From assembly GCF_000238595.1 (NCBI RefSeq), contig NZ_AGTS01000143.1:62001-126000 (forward strand): DNA of 64,000 nucleotides, read 5' to 3'. This document shows positions 35,358 to 45,400 of the stretch, one piece after another. The translations under genes and the position numbers were made by a program. How positions within the stretch are numbered: position 1 is the first letter of the stretch; every line of letters begins with the position of its first letter. The notes under the pieces were generated by a model. That model had not been told where the DNA came from and made no database searches. It was given only the letters and a program-made list of their open reading frames with translations. Origin of the DNA: Acidovorax sp. NO-1. GTDB lineage: Bacteria; Pseudomonadota; Gammaproteobacteria; Burkholderiales; Burkholderiaceae_C.

Positions 35358-35783
35358 ATGAATACCACCATGCATGTCGCACGGTTCACAGTGGCTTACT
35401 GGTGCGTGCTGATCGCGGCCCTTTTGCCCATCGGTTGCGCCTGGCTGGCCAAGAGCGGCAGCTTTGGCAAGTCGCTCAAGGACGGCGGGTACGACAACCA
35501 TGATCCCCGCGCATGGATGGCGCGGCAGGCCGACTGGCGCGCCCGTGCCAATGCCGCGCAGGCCAACAGTTTCGAGGCTTTGCCGTTTTTCATCGGTGCG
35601 GTCATCATTGCGCACCTGCTGGGTGCAGGGCAGACGCTGCTGGACATGCTGGCGCTGCTGTACGTGATGCTTCGCATCTTCTACATCCTGATGTATGTCT
35701 CCGACATGCCGACCGTGCGCAGCGCGGTGTGGGCCGCGGCGTTTCTGGTCAACATCGCCATCCTGTTTCTGGGATACCGGTGA
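35358..35783 (+). CDS. MAPEG-family membrane protein
   Basis: 141 residues, four hydrophobic helices (about 8-30, 72-92, 95-112, 120-140). The central signature RARANAAQANSFEALPFFIGA matches MAPEG (eicosanoid and glutathione metabolism) proteins, whose bacterial members may act as glutathione transferases or have unknown roles. ATG 35358 is six bases after a repeat copy, so the ribosome-binding region is the repeat end (AAAAAGGCTTAAAA). An ATG at 35370 is an alternative start. Confidence 0.88.
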   Translation: MNTTMHVARFTVAYWCVLIAALLPIGCAWLAKSGSFGKSLKDGGYDNHDPRAWMARQADWRARANAAQANSFEALPFFIGAVIIAHLLGAGQTLLDMLALLYVMLRIFYILMYVSDMPTVRSAVWAAAFLVNIAILFLGYR

Positions 35784-35898
35784 TCCCGAGGCCGGAGGGC
35801 CTGGTACGTAGAAACCCGGTGGGATTCACCCTGATGCGGGATCGCTCGCGTTGCGGCACGATTGTTGCAGTGCAGCATTAGCCCATTCTTCCCAGTTC

Positions 35899-36954
35899 AT
35901 GAACCGATCTCCGCTGACCCGTCGCGCCTTTGGTGCCCTTTCCGCCCTGTCGGCGGCAGCGGTGTGCCTGCCCGCCGTGGTGCGCGCGGCACAACCCGAA
36001 GTCCCGGCGCTGGGCGCGGTGACCATTGCAGTGGGTGGCCAGGGGGTGCTGTACCACCTCCCTCTGGCACTGGCTGACCAGCTGGGTTACTTCCGGGCAG
36101 AGGGCCTGGACGTGCGGGTGCGCGATTTCTCTGCCGGGGCGATGGCGCTGCAGGCCGTACAAGAGGGCACGGCCGATGTCTGTGCCGGGGCGTTCGAGCA
36201 CACCCTCCGCCAGCAGGTGCGCGGCCAGGCCTATCGTTCGCTGGTGCTGCTCGGGCGTGCCCCGCAGCTGGCGTTGGGGGTGTCGCTCCGCGCGCTGCCG
36301 TCTTACAAGGATTTGCCTGATCTGCGCGGGCGGCGCATTGGCGTGTCTTCGGTCGGCTCCTCCACGCACCTGGCGGCCACGCTGCTGCTGGCGCGTGCAG
36401 GCATGGGCCCGGGTGACGTGGCGTATGTGGGTGTGGGTTCGGGCGTGGCTGCCATGAACGCGCTGCGCGCAGGTCAGGTCCATGCGCTGTGCCACGCAGA
36501 TCCGCTCATGACGCTGCTGGAGCAAAAGGCCGACACCCGCATTGCAGGAGACATGCGGTCGCTCAAGACCGCGCAGGACATGTTGGGTGGCGCCATGCCG
36601 GCTGGCTGCATCTATGCACCACAGGCCTTTGTGCACAAGCAGCCCGCCCAGGCCCAGGCATTGGCGAACGGTATCGTGCATGCCCTCAAGTGGCTGCAAA
36701 CGGCTGCCCCTGCGGACCTTGTGAAAGCGGTGCCGCCGGCCTACCTCATGGGAGACCGTGGCCTGTATCTGGCAGCTTTTGGGCGGGTGCGTGAAACCTA
36801 TTCGACCAACGGCATGATGCCCGATGATGGTGCGGCCACCGCGTTGCGCGCGCTGTCAAGGGCGCACCCCGAACTCGGGGACGCCAGGGTGGACCTGTCG
36901 CGCACCTATACCAACGATTTCGTCCGCAAGGCGCGCCAGAAATTCAATGTCTGA
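35899..36954 (+). CDS. Tat-exported NMT1/TauA-like substrate-binding protein
   Basis: 351 residues. A twin-arginine signal (PLTRRAFGALSALSAAAVCL, about 5-25, cut near VRA) precedes a periplasmic binding fold of the NMT1/SsuA type: LALADQLGYFRAEGLDVRVR, GTADVCAGAFEH, LRGRRIGVSSVGSSTHL, QVHALCHADPLMTLLE. Relatives bind sulfonates, nitrate, bicarbonate or thiamine precursors for ABC import. No permease or ATPase gene is next to it, so its partner and ligand are unknown. ATG 35899 was chosen because the Tat motif then lies at the proper distance. Confidence 0.85.
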   Translation: MNRSPLTRRAFGALSALSAAAVCLPAVVRAAQPEVPALGAVTIAVGGQGVLYHLPLALADQLGYFRAEGLDVRVRDFSAGAMALQAVQEGTADVCAGAFEHTLRQQVRGQAYRSLVLLGRAPQLALGVSLRALPSYKDLPDLRGRRIGVSSVGSSTHLAATLLLARAGMGPGDVAYVGVGSGVAAMNALRAGQVHALCHADPLMTLLEQKADTRIAGDMRSLKTAQDMLGGAMPAGCIYAPQAFVHKQPAQAQALANGIVHALKWLQTAAPADLVKAVPPAYLMGDRGLYLAAFGRVRETYSTNGMMPDDGAATALRALSRAHPELGDARVDLSRTYTNDFVRKARQKFNV

Positions 36955-37144
36955 CGAGGTGGTGCGCCCGGTTCGTCGGGCGGCTGCGTGGCCGATGGCG
37001 AGGTGATGGTGATTGGATGGCGGGGTGACGGCTGCCGCCAGCCTGGTGTTCGGGCTGGAACGGGAAGATGGCTTACATTCGTCGGCGTTCGGTGTGCCGT
37101 AGCCTCGGTGTACCCGTCATTCACATCTCAAGGATTGCTTCACC

Positions 37145-37297
37145 ATGACCTTCACCCTCAGCATCGGCCCGCTGGTATCCCTGATCGCCGGCATTCTGAT
37201 TCTTGTGATGCCCCGCCTGCTCAGCACCATTGTGGCGCTGTACCTCATCATCATGGGGATTCTGGGGTTGCTGGGCATGCACTCGCTCAAATTCTGA
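37145..37297 (+). CDS. DUF3096-type small membrane protein
   Basis: 50 residues: MTFTLSIGPLVSLIAGILIL, then VMPRLLSTIVALYLIIMGIL and GLLGMHSLKF. Two hydrophobic helices joined by a short MPR turn. The PLVSLIAGILILVMPRLL pattern is that of the DUF3096 family, function unknown. AAGGA about 10 bases before ATG supports translation. It is convergent with mltD, with nine bases between the two stops. The 190 bases before it hold nothing recognised. Confidence 0.8.
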   Translation: MTFTLSIGPLVSLIAGILILVMPRLLSTIVALYLIIMGILGLLGMHSLKF

Positions 37298-37306
37298 GCG
37301 GCGGCG

Positions 37307-38824
37307 TCAGCGGCGCTTTTTTGAGGGCGTGCCACCGCGACGCGCAGGTGGTGCTGAACGCTTGGCCGGTGCGGCGCGCGCAACCGTTCCGCGCGCCTGG
37401 GTGGCCTGGCGTACCGGCAGGTACATCACCACCTCCTGCCCCAGCTTGAACGCCGCGTTGGCGCGCACATCGTTCCAGTCGGCCACGCTGGCAGCGCTGA
37501 GCTTGTAGCGGCGTGCAATGCTGGCAACGGTTTCGCCCTTGCGGGCCCGCACCGTGGTGCGCCGGGTGACGATCTCGGGCGCAAATGCGATCTGCCCGTT
37601 GTCCGCCAGCTGCGGCGACACATCCTGGCGCACGGCGGAAGAGCGCGGCACCATGAGTGCGGAGCCCGCCTTGATCAGCATGCGCGGCGGGATGCTGTTG
37701 ACGCTGCGAAGATCATGCTCGCTCATGCCTGCCCGCTGCGCGGCCTCGGCCACCGTCATGGTGGAGGGCACCGACCACACCGTCCAGCTGGCGTACTGGC
37801 CTTCCCTGCGCGCCTCCAGATTGCGCTGGAACACCTTGGCATTGTCCCAGGGCAGCAGGATCTGCGGCGTGCCGGCAGCCAGAATGACCGGCCGGTGGAA
37901 GGAAGGGTTCAGGGCGCGGAAATCTTCCTGGCGTATGCCTGCCAGCGTGGCCACCAGGGCCACGTCAATGTCGTGGGTGATGTCCACCGTCTGGAAGTAG
38001 GGGTGGTTCTCGATCAGCGGCAGCTCGGTGCGAAAGGCTTCGGGGTTGGCCACAATGTTCTTGACGGCCTGCAGCTTGGGCACATACATGCGCGTCTCGG
38101 CCGGCATGCTCAGGTCCGTGTAGCTGGTGCCCAGCCCCTGCTTCTGGTTGCGGGCAATGGCCCGGCCCACACTGCCTTCGCCCCAGTTGTAGGCGGCCAG
38201 CGCCAGGTGCCAATCGCCAAACATGCCATGGAGCTTTTGCAGGTAGTCGAGTGCAGCGCGCGTGGATGCCAGCACGTCGCGGCGGTCGTCGCGGAACGCG
38301 TTCTGCTTGAGGTCGAAATAACTGCCCGTGGCGGGCATGAACTGCCACATGCCCGCCGCCTTGGCGTGGGACACGGCCTGCGGGTTGAACGCACTTTCGA
38401 TGTAGGGCAGCAGCGCCAGCTCGGTGGGCATGCCGCGCCGCTCCAGTTCTTCGACGATGTGGAACAGGTATTTGCTGGAGCGCTCGGTCATGCGTTGCAT
38501 GTAGTCGGGGCGTGTGGCGTACCACTGCTCGCGGTCCTGCACCAGCTCGTGCTGCAGGTCCGGCATCGCAAAGCCGCGCCGGATACGGTCCCAGAGGTCG
38601 GCAGGGGTGGAGAGCGACGCCACTTCGCCGCTGGCAGCCTGCGCAGCCGTGATGGGCCGGAGCGGGCCGTTGGGGATGACAGGGGTATGTGGCGCTGCGG
38701 CCGGCGTGCCGGTGGGTGGTGAGGCGGGGGTGGTACCCGCCGCGCTGTCCTGCGAGGGCCCGGTGGTGGCGCAGCCTGTGAGCCAGAGCGTGCAGGCCAG
38801 GCAGGCGATGTACAGAATTTTCAT
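37307..38824 (-). CDS. mltD: Membrane-bound lytic transglycosylase D
   Basis: 505 residues. A lipoprotein signal ends in the lipobox LTGC (about residue 16), so it is tethered to the outer membrane. The SLT domain has the catalytic Glu in LLPYIESAFNPQAVS (about 155) and GMWQFMPATG, with LAAYNWGEGSVGRAI. Two LysM-like peptidoglycan-binding segments follow (YASWTVWSVPSTMTVAEAAQ and TVRARKGETVASIARRYKLS). The tail is Lys/Arg-rich. It cuts peptidoglycan strands, leaving 1,6-anhydro ends. Its ATG overlaps the gloB stop (ATGA), so the two are co-translated. Confidence 0.93.
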   Translation of the reverse strand: MKILYIACLACTLWLTGCATTGPSQDSAAGTTPASPPTGTPAAAPHTPVIPNGPLRPITAAQAASGEVASLSTPADLWDRIRRGFAMPDLQHELVQDREQWYATRPDYMQRMTERSSKYLFHIVEELERRGMPTELALLPYIESAFNPQAVSHAKAAGMWQFMPATGSYFDLKQNAFRDDRRDVLASTRAALDYLQKLHGMFGDWHLALAAYNWGEGSVGRAIARNQKQGLGTSYTDLSMPAETRMYVPKLQAVKNIVANPEAFRTELPLIENHPYFQTVDITHDIDVALVATLAGIRQEDFRALNPSFHRPVILAAGTPQILLPWDNAKVFQRNLEARREGQYASWTVWSVPSTMTVAEAAQRAGMSEHDLRSVNSIPPRMLIKAGSALMVPRSSAVRQDVSPQLADNGQIAFAPEIVTRRTTVRARKGETVASIARRYKLSAASVADWNDVRANAAFKLGQEVVMYLPVRQATQARGTVARAAPAKRSAPPARRGGTPSKKRR

Positions 38825-39597
38825 CGGAACTCGTTTTTCCATTGACGCAGGGCGGCCAGTACCGCCACGGCATCGTCTTTGTTCACCTGCGCGTCGTGGC
38901 TGTGGGCGGCAAGGGCCACCGCAGGCTGACGCACGCGCAGGAAGGGGTTGATGTCACGCTCGAGCGCCATGCGCGAGGGCAGCGTGGGCTGGTCTTTGGA
39001 CCGCAGTGCCTCGCAATGGCTGCTGTAGTGGAGCAATGCCGCATTGCCGGGTTCCACCACCCGCGCAAATTTCAGGTTGGAGAGCGTGTACTCGTGGGTG
39101 CAGCATACCCGCGTGTTGCCGGGCAAAGCGGCCAGCGCGTCCAGGGAGTCCAGCATCTGGGCAGGGGTGCCTTCAAAAAGCCGACCACAGCCCCCCGAAA
39201 AAAGCGTGTCGCCGCAGAACAGCAGAGGCTCCCCGTCGATGTCGGGGCAGTAGTAGGCAATGTGGCCAGCGGTATGGCCAGGCACATCAATGACTGCGAA
39301 CCGAAGTCCCATGGTTTCCACGGCATCACCGTGCGCCAGGCGGTGCAGCGGCTCGGGGATTTTTTCGCGTGCGGGGCCGTAGACCACGGCGCCGGTGGCG
39401 CTGCGCAGGGCATCCACACCGCCGACATGATCGGCATGGTGGTGCGTGACTAGAATGGCCTTCAACTGCACGCCAAGGTGCTGCAGGGCCTGCAGCACAG
39501 GCGCGGAATCTCCCGGGTCCACAACGATCGCCTGGCGGCCGTCGTGCAGCATCCAGATGTAGTTGTCGGTAAAGGCGGGTAGCGGCAGCAAGTTCAT
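38821..39597 (-). CDS. gloB: Hydroxyacylglutathione hydrolase (glyoxalase II)
   Basis: 258 residues. Metallo-beta-lactamase fold: PAFTDNYIWMLHDG at the start, the metal motif THHHADHVGG (about 52), DVPGHTAGHIAY, LFCGDTLFSGGCGRLFEG and CCTHEYTLSNLKFA. It hydrolyses S-lactoylglutathione, completing methylglyoxal removal. The MNLLPLPAF start is the family norm. The ATG (39597-39595) overlaps the ATG of the divergent methyltransferase gene, so no free promoter region lies between them. Confidence 0.96.
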   Translation of the reverse strand: MNLLPLPAFTDNYIWMLHDGRQAIVVDPGDSAPVLQALQHLGVQLKAILVTHHHADHVGGVDALRSATGAVVYGPAREKIPEPLHRLAHGDAVETMGLRFAVIDVPGHTAGHIAYYCPDIDGEPLLFCGDTLFSGGCGRLFEGTPAQMLDSLDALAALPGNTRVCCTHEYTLSNLKFARVVEPGNAALLHYSSHCEALRSKDQPTLPSRMALERDINPFLRVRQPAVALAAHSHDAQVNKDDAVAVLAALRQWKNEFR

Positions 39598-40447
39598 GAG
39601 CGATCAAATTATAGGTTTGCACCACTGGTTCGATTCCCCGCCGGGCCGCTACCTGCTCGCCTGGGAGCAGGCGCGTTTCGATGAAGCGGTGGCGGATATC
39701 TTTGGCTACCACAGCCTGCAGCTTGGAATGCCGCTGCTCGATGGCCTGCGGGCCAACCGCATGCCCCACCAATGGCTGGGCCTGGGGCAGGAGGCAGTGC
39801 ACGGTTCCATCGCCTTTGTGGAGAACGGGGCTGGCGATGACGCTCTGCAGCGCCGCCCGGTGAATCTGCTGGCAGAGCCCGTGGCCCTGCCGTTCGCTGC
39901 AGCGAGCCTGGACCTGCTTGTACTGCCCCATACCCTGGAGCTGAGCATCGACCCCCACGCGGCCCTGCGCGAAGTGGAGCGCGTGCTGGTGCCCGAGGGC
40001 CGGGTCGTCATCAGCGGCCTGAATCCCACCAGCCTCTGGGGGCTGCGCCAGTGGCGTGCGCGCATGGTCCAGCGCGTGAGCGGGGGCAAGGGAACCTTGT
40101 ACCTGCCGGACGTGGGCGAGTTCATTGGTTACCGGCGCCTGCGAGACTGGCTCAGGCTTTTGAGTTTCGAGGTCGAATCGGCCCGGTTTGGCTGCTATCG
40201 TCCCGCGGTGCGCAGCACGCAGTGGCTGGAACGTTTTGGCTTCATGGACCCATGGGGCGAGCGCTGGTGGCCTATTCTGGGAGCCGCATATTTTCTGGTG
40301 GCAGTGAAACGGGTGCACGGCATGCGGCTGCTGGAGCCTGCATGGCGGTCGGGCCGGCAGCGGTCTGCGGCGACGGTGCCCGTAGCCAACCGCGTGGCTC
40401 CTGCGCAGATTTCCAGGGCGGCCACAGGTACTGACAAAAATAGATAG
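39596..40447 (+). CDS. SAM-dependent methyltransferase
   Basis: 283 residues, class I methyltransferase (Methyltransf_11 type). [20 protein letters not shown] (about 100) is the motif following the SAM-binding strand, then [20 protein letters not shown]. The classical GxGxG loop is poorly conserved ([10 protein letters not shown] region). The C-terminal half ([32 protein letters not shown]) is typical of the proteins coded between gloB and rnhA in betaproteobacteria. Substrate unknown. ATG 39596 overlaps gloB's ATG; the only start further upstream lies inside gloB. Confidence 0.82.
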   Translation: MSDQIIGLHHWFDSPPGRYLLAWEQARFDEAVADIFGYHSLQLGMPLLDGLRANRMPHQWLGLGQEAVHGSIAFVENGAGDDALQRRPVNLLAEPVALPFAAASLDLLVLPHTLELSIDPHAALREVERVLVPEGRVVISGLNPTSLWGLRQWRARMVQRVSGGKGTLYLPDVGEFIGYRRLRDWLRLLSFEVESARFGCYRPAVRSTQWLERFGFMDPWGERWWPILGAAYFLVAVKRVHGMRLLEPAWRSGRQRSAATVPVANRVAPAQISRAATGTDKNR

Positions 40448-40455
40448 GACATAGT

Positions 40456-40905
40456 TTGAACCAGGTAGAGATATATACAGATGGCGCCTGCAAGGGCAAC
40501 CCCGGCCCGGGAGGATGGGGCGCTTGGTTGCGCTCTGGGTCGACGGAGAAAGAGCTGTTTGGCGGCGAGCTGGGCACCACCAACAACCGCATGGAGCTGA
40601 TGGCCGTGATCGAAGCGCTGTCAGCGCTGAAGCGGCCTTGCGCGGTGACGCTGTACCTTGACAGCGAGTACGTGCGCAAGGGCATCACCGAGTGGATTCA
40701 CGGCTGGAAGGCCAAGGGCTGGCGCACGGCCTCGCGGCAGCCGGTCAAGAACGTGGAGCTGTGGCAGCGGCTGGACGCGCTGGTCAGCACGGGTGGCCAT
40801 CGCATTGAATGGCGATGGGTTAAAGGCCATTCCGGCGATCCTGGCAACGAGCGCGCCGATGCCTTGGCCAACCGGGGGGTTGAAAAGGCCCAGGGGCGCG
40901 CGTAG
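40456..40905 (+). CDS. rnhA: Ribonuclease HI
   Basis: 149 residues. Catalytic acids of RNase HI are in place: Asp in [18 protein letters not shown] (about 8), Glu in [15 protein letters not shown] (about 46), Asp in [12 protein letters not shown] (about 68) and Asp in [18 protein letters not shown] (about 132). It removes RNA from RNA-DNA hybrids. The start is TTG 40456, eight bases after the methyltransferase stop, with ATAGGA upstream. A short terminator follows. Confidence 0.96.
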   Translation: MNQVEIYTDGACKGNPGPGGWGAWLRSGSTEKELFGGELGTTNNRMELMAVIEALSALKRPCAVTLYLDSEYVRKGITEWIHGWKAKGWRTASRQPVKNVELWQRLDALVSTGGHRIEWRWVKGHSGDPGNERADALANRGVEKAQGRA

Positions 40906-40950
40906 GGCTGCGCTCACCGCTGCCACGGAGCATGTGCGTTGCTTCAACAG

Positions 40951-40969
40951 GCCCCTCGGGGCTTTTTTT
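40951..40969 (+). terminator. Intrinsic terminator after rnhA
   Basis: GCCC-CTCG-GGGC (40951-40962) followed at once by seven T (40963-40969). A short but G+C-rich stem about 45 bases after the rnhA stop. Confidence 0.75.
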
Positions 40970-41104
40970 GTGCCCGGGGCATGTAAAGCCTGCGTAAATC
41001 TTCCGCGATTGTCCTTGGGGTCATGTTCGGGTTTGCTGCGGCGCAAGACACGCACTGATACATTGTTCGGTCGTGCTTCTCCCATCACCCGCTTTCACTG
41101 ATCC

Positions 41105-42418
41105 ATGGCGTCCAAGAACAAATACATCGTTTTCGCGGTCATCGGCATCGCTGCCGCTTCTGGTGCCGCGTGGTGGCTCCAGCGGCCTGAGCAGCGCACC
41201 GAGGCCGCCGTCGCAGGCAATGCGCCCGCAAATGGTGCGGCCAGGGCGGGTGGGGCGGGCCGCCCCGTGGCGGTGGAGGCCGTGGCCGTGCGCCAGATGG
41301 CCCTGCGCGATGATGCCGAGGCCGTGGGCAGCCTGCGGTCGCGCCAGAGTGTGGTTTTGCGCCCCGAGGTGAGTGGGCGCATCACGGCGCTGAACTTCCG
41401 CGATGGCGAGCGTGTGCGGCGCGGCCAGGTGCTGGTGCAGTTTGACGACCAGTTGCCCCGCGCGCAGGTCCAGCAAAGCCAGGCCGAACTGTCCATTGCC
41501 CAGGCCAACCACAAGCGCAATGAGGAGCTGGTGGCCCAGGGCTTCATCAGCCAGCGTTCGGTGGATGAAAGTGCCGCCAACCTGCAGGTGGCGCGTGCCA
41601 AGCTGTCGCTCGCGCAGGCTACCGCCTCGCGCCTGAAGATCGTGGCGCCGTTTGATGGCATTGCCGGCATCAGGGGCGTGAACGTGGGCGACTACCTCAA
41701 GGACGGCGCGGACATCGTCAATGTCGAAGACCTGGACGCGGTGTACGTCGATTTCCGCCTGCCCGAGCGGCTGCAGGGCAAGGTCCGCACCGGCCAGAGC
41801 GCCCAGGTGGCTTTTGACGCCTTGCCCGGCGTGCGCTACAGCGCCGTGGTGCAGGCCATCAACCCCCAGATCGATGCCGACGGCCGTTCCGTGGCGGTGC
41901 GCGGTTGCATTGACAACCGGCGCCTGCAGCTGCGCCCTGGCATGTTCGCGCGCGTCACGGCGGTGTTTTCAGAGCGCAGTGATGCCCGCGTGATTCCTGA
42001 AGAGGCCATCGTGCCGGATGGCGCCAGCCCTTACGTGCTCAAGATCGTCGATGGCAAAGAGCCCGGCACGCGCATCACACAGCGCACGCCGGTCACGCTG
42101 GGCACCCGGGTTCCTGGGCTGGTGGAAGTGGTGGAAGGCCTGGCTGTAGGTGACTTGGTGGTGACTGCGGGGCAGCAACGTGTGCAGCGGGATGGCACGG
42201 CTGTGCGGGTGGTGGAGCTGGGCAGCCCGGCCCCGCAAGGCGCTGCCTCCAGCGCCCCCAATGGCGCGGCATCGGTGCCCGACGTGCCTGCGCCCCTCGG
42301 GCGTAGCAAGGTGGCCTCGGCGCCGGCATCGTCCGTGGCCGAGATCGCACCGCTGCCGGGCCCCAATCCGTGCGGTCCGGCCGGCAAGGCGCCGGCATCG
42401 CAGCGCCAGCCAGCATGA
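41105..42418 (+). CDS. RND efflux periplasmic adaptor (HlyD/MdtA type)
   Basis: 437 residues. One N-terminal helix (YIVFAVIGIAAASGAAWWL), then the adaptor domains: VVLRPEVSGRITALNFRDGE and GQVLVQFDDQLPRAQVQQSQ (lipoyl half), a coiled-coil hairpin (about 105-160), KIVAPFDGIAGIRGVNVGDY (second lipoyl half) and a beta-barrel (FRLPERLQGKVRTGQSAQVA). A Pro/Ala-rich tail of about 60 residues extends past the usual end. It links the inner-membrane pump coded next to an outer-membrane channel. No outer-membrane gene follows in this cluster. Confidence 0.92.
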   Translation: MASKNKYIVFAVIGIAAASGAAWWLQRPEQRTEAAVAGNAPANGAARAGGAGRPVAVEAVAVRQMALRDDAEAVGSLRSRQSVVLRPEVSGRITALNFRDGERVRRGQVLVQFDDQLPRAQVQQSQAELSIAQANHKRNEELVAQGFISQRSVDESAANLQVARAKLSLAQATASRLKIVAPFDGIAGIRGVNVGDYLKDGADIVNVEDLDAVYVDFRLPERLQGKVRTGQSAQVAFDALPGVRYSAVVQAINPQIDADGRSVAVRGCIDNRRLQLRPGMFARVTAVFSERSDARVIPEEAIVPDGASPYVLKIVDGKEPGTRITQRTPVTLGTRVPGLVEVVEGLAVGDLVVTAGQQRVQRDGTAVRVVELGSPAPQGAASSAPNGAASVPDVPAPLGRSKVASAPASSVAEIAPLPGPNPCGPAGKAPASQRQPA

Positions 42419-42439
42419 TGAACACGTTTCAGGACAGCC

Positions 42440-45400
42440 ATGCAACTCGCTGAAATTTCGATCCGCCGGCCCGTTTTTGCGACCGTGCTGTCGCTGCTCG
42501 TCCTGCTCATCGGCGCCGTGAGCTTCACGGGTTTGTCGGTTCGCGAATACCCCAAGATCGATGAGCCCGTGGTCACGGTCAGCGTGCGCTACGCGGGTGC
42601 GTCGGCCGAGGTGATCGAATCGCAGGTCACCAAGCCGCTGGAGGACTCCATCGCGGGTATCGACGCCGTGGACGTCATCACCTCGATCAGCCGCGCCGAG
42701 CAAAGCCAGATCAGCGTGCGCTTTCGCCTTGAAAAGGATGCCGACAACGCTGCCGCCGAGGTGCGCGACCGCACGGCGCGCGTGCGCAACCGCCTGCCCG
42801 ACGCGGTGGACGAGCCCGTCATCGCCAAGGTGGAGGCCGACGCCTCGCCCGTGATGTGGCTGGCCTTCAGCAGCGAGACCCGCAGCCCGCTGGAGATCAA
42901 CGACCTCGTCAACCGCATCGTCAAGCCCCGCCTGCAGACCGTGACGGGCGTGGCCGACGTGCCGATTTATGGCGAACGCAAGTACGCCATGCGCGTGTGG
43001 CTTGACCCGGAGCGCCTGGCGGCCTATCGCCTGACCACGCAGGACGTGGAAGACGCCATCCGCCGCAACAACCTGGAGCTGCCCGCCGGGCGCATCGAGT
43101 CCGAGCAGCGCGAGTTCAGCGTCACCTCGCAGACCGATCTGAGCACGCCTGCACAGTTCTCGAATGTGGTGATTCGCACCGTCAACGGATTTCCGGTGCG
43201 CCTGAAAGACGTGGCCCGCGTGGAAGAGGGGCCTGCCAGCGACCGCAGCCGCGTGCGGCTCAACGGCCGCGATGCCATTTCGGTGGGGGTGATCCGCCAG
43301 GCCACAGCCAACCCGCTGGACTTGTCCAAAGGTGTGCGCGAGATGCTGCCCACGCTGCAGGCCGACCTGCCGCCCGACATCGGCATCGACATTGCCAACG
43401 ACAACTCGCTCTTCATCGACCGCTCGATCAAGAGCGTGTACACCACCATCGCCGAGGCCGTGGTACTGGTGGCCCTGGTGATCTTTGTGTTCCTGCGCAC
43501 CTTCCGCGCGTCCATCATTCCCATCATCACCATCCCGGTCAGCCTGGTGGGCAGCTTTGCGCTGATGTCACTGGCGGGGTTTTCGATCAACACCCTCACG
43601 CTGCTGGCACTGGTGCTGGCCATCGGCCTGGTGGTGGACGATGCCATCGTGATGCTGGAAAACATCTACCGCCACATCGAGGAAGGGCTCGACCCGTTCT
43701 CGGCCGCCATCAAGGGCGCGCGCGAGATCGGCTTTGCCATCGTGGCCATGACGCTGACCCTGGTGGCGGTGTATGCGCCGCTGGCCTTCACGCCGGGGCG
43801 CACGGGGCGGCTGTTCATGGAGTTTGCGCTGGCGCTGGCCGGGGCGGTGGTGGTATCCGGCTTTGTGGCGCTAACGTTGTCGCCCATGATGTGTTCGCTG
43901 CTGCTCAAGCACAACCCCAAGCCGAACTGGTTTGACCGCTCGATGGAGCGCTGGCTCACCAATCTGTCAGATGCCTACGGGCGGCTACTGCGCTGGCTGG
44001 TGACGGCGCGCTGGCGCAGCCCCGGTGGCGAGCGCGCAGGCGTGCGCGGCATGATCTTTCAAGCGCGCTGGATTGTGGTGGCGGTGATGGCCTTCAGTGG
44101 CGCTGCGCTGGTCCTGGTGTACCCCAGCATCCGGCAGGAGCTGTCTCCGCTCGAAGACCGGGGCACCATTCTGGCCAGCGTCACAGCGCCCGACGGGGCC
44201 ACCCTGGACTACACCAACCGCTATGCGCTGGAGCTGGAGAAAATCGGCCGCGACTACCCCGAGTTCGACCGGGTGTTCGCCAACATCGGCAACCCCACGG
44301 TGGCGCAGGGCAGCGTGATCTACCGCACCGTGGACTGGGAGCAGCGCGACCGCACCACGCTGGAACTCGCCCGCGAATTGCAACCCAAGGTCTCCAGCCT
44401 GCCGGGGGTCAACGCCTTTCTCATCACCCCGCCGTCGCTGGGCCAGGGCTTTCGCTCACGGCCGCTCACGTATGTGATCCAGACATCGGACAGCTACGAG
44501 AACCTGAGCCAGGTGGCCACGGCATTTCTTGCCGAGATGGCACGCAACCCTGGCATTGTCGGGCCCGACGTGGACCTGCGCCTGAACAAGCCCGAGCTGC
44601 GCATCGAGGTCAACCGTGAGCGCGCCGCCGACCTGGGCGTGGGCGTGGACGTGGTCGCCAAGGCGATTGAAACCATGCTGGGCGGCCGCACCGTGACACG
44701 CTACAAGCGCGACGCCGAACAGTACGACGTGATCGTGCAGACCGCCGCCAGTGGCCGCAGCACGCCCGAGAACATCGACTCCATCTACGTGCGGGGGCGC
44801 AACGACGCGATGATCCCGCTGTCCAGCCTGGTCAACGTGCGCGAAAGCGTGAGCCCCCGCGAGCTCAACCATTTCGGGCAGCGCCGCTCGGCCACCATCA
44901 CCGCCAACCTTTCGCCCGACTATTCGCTGGGCGAGGCGCTCAACTTCATGGACACCACCGCCGCCAAGGTGCTCAAGCCGGGCTACACCACCGACCTGAA
45001 CGGCATCTCGCGCGAATTCAAGAGCTCGCAGGGCGCACTGGGCATCGTGTTTGTGCTGGCGCTGGTGTTCATCTTCCTGGTGCTGGCCGCCCAGTTCGAG
45101 AGCTTCATCGATCCGCTGGTCATCATGGTGTCGGTGCCCATGTCCATGATTGGCGCGCTGCTGGCGCTCAAATGGAGCGGAGGCTCGATCAACGTGTATT
45201 CGCAGATCGGGCTGATCACGCTGGTGGGGCTGATCACCAAGCACGGCATCCTGATCGTGGAGTTCACCAACCAGCTGCGCGAGCAGGGCATGGAGATGGT
45301 GGATGCGCTCGTCAAGGCCTCGGCCCAGCGCCTGCGCCCCATTCTGATGACCACGGGCGCCATGGTGCTGGGCGCCATCCCGCTGGCACTGGCCTCCGGC

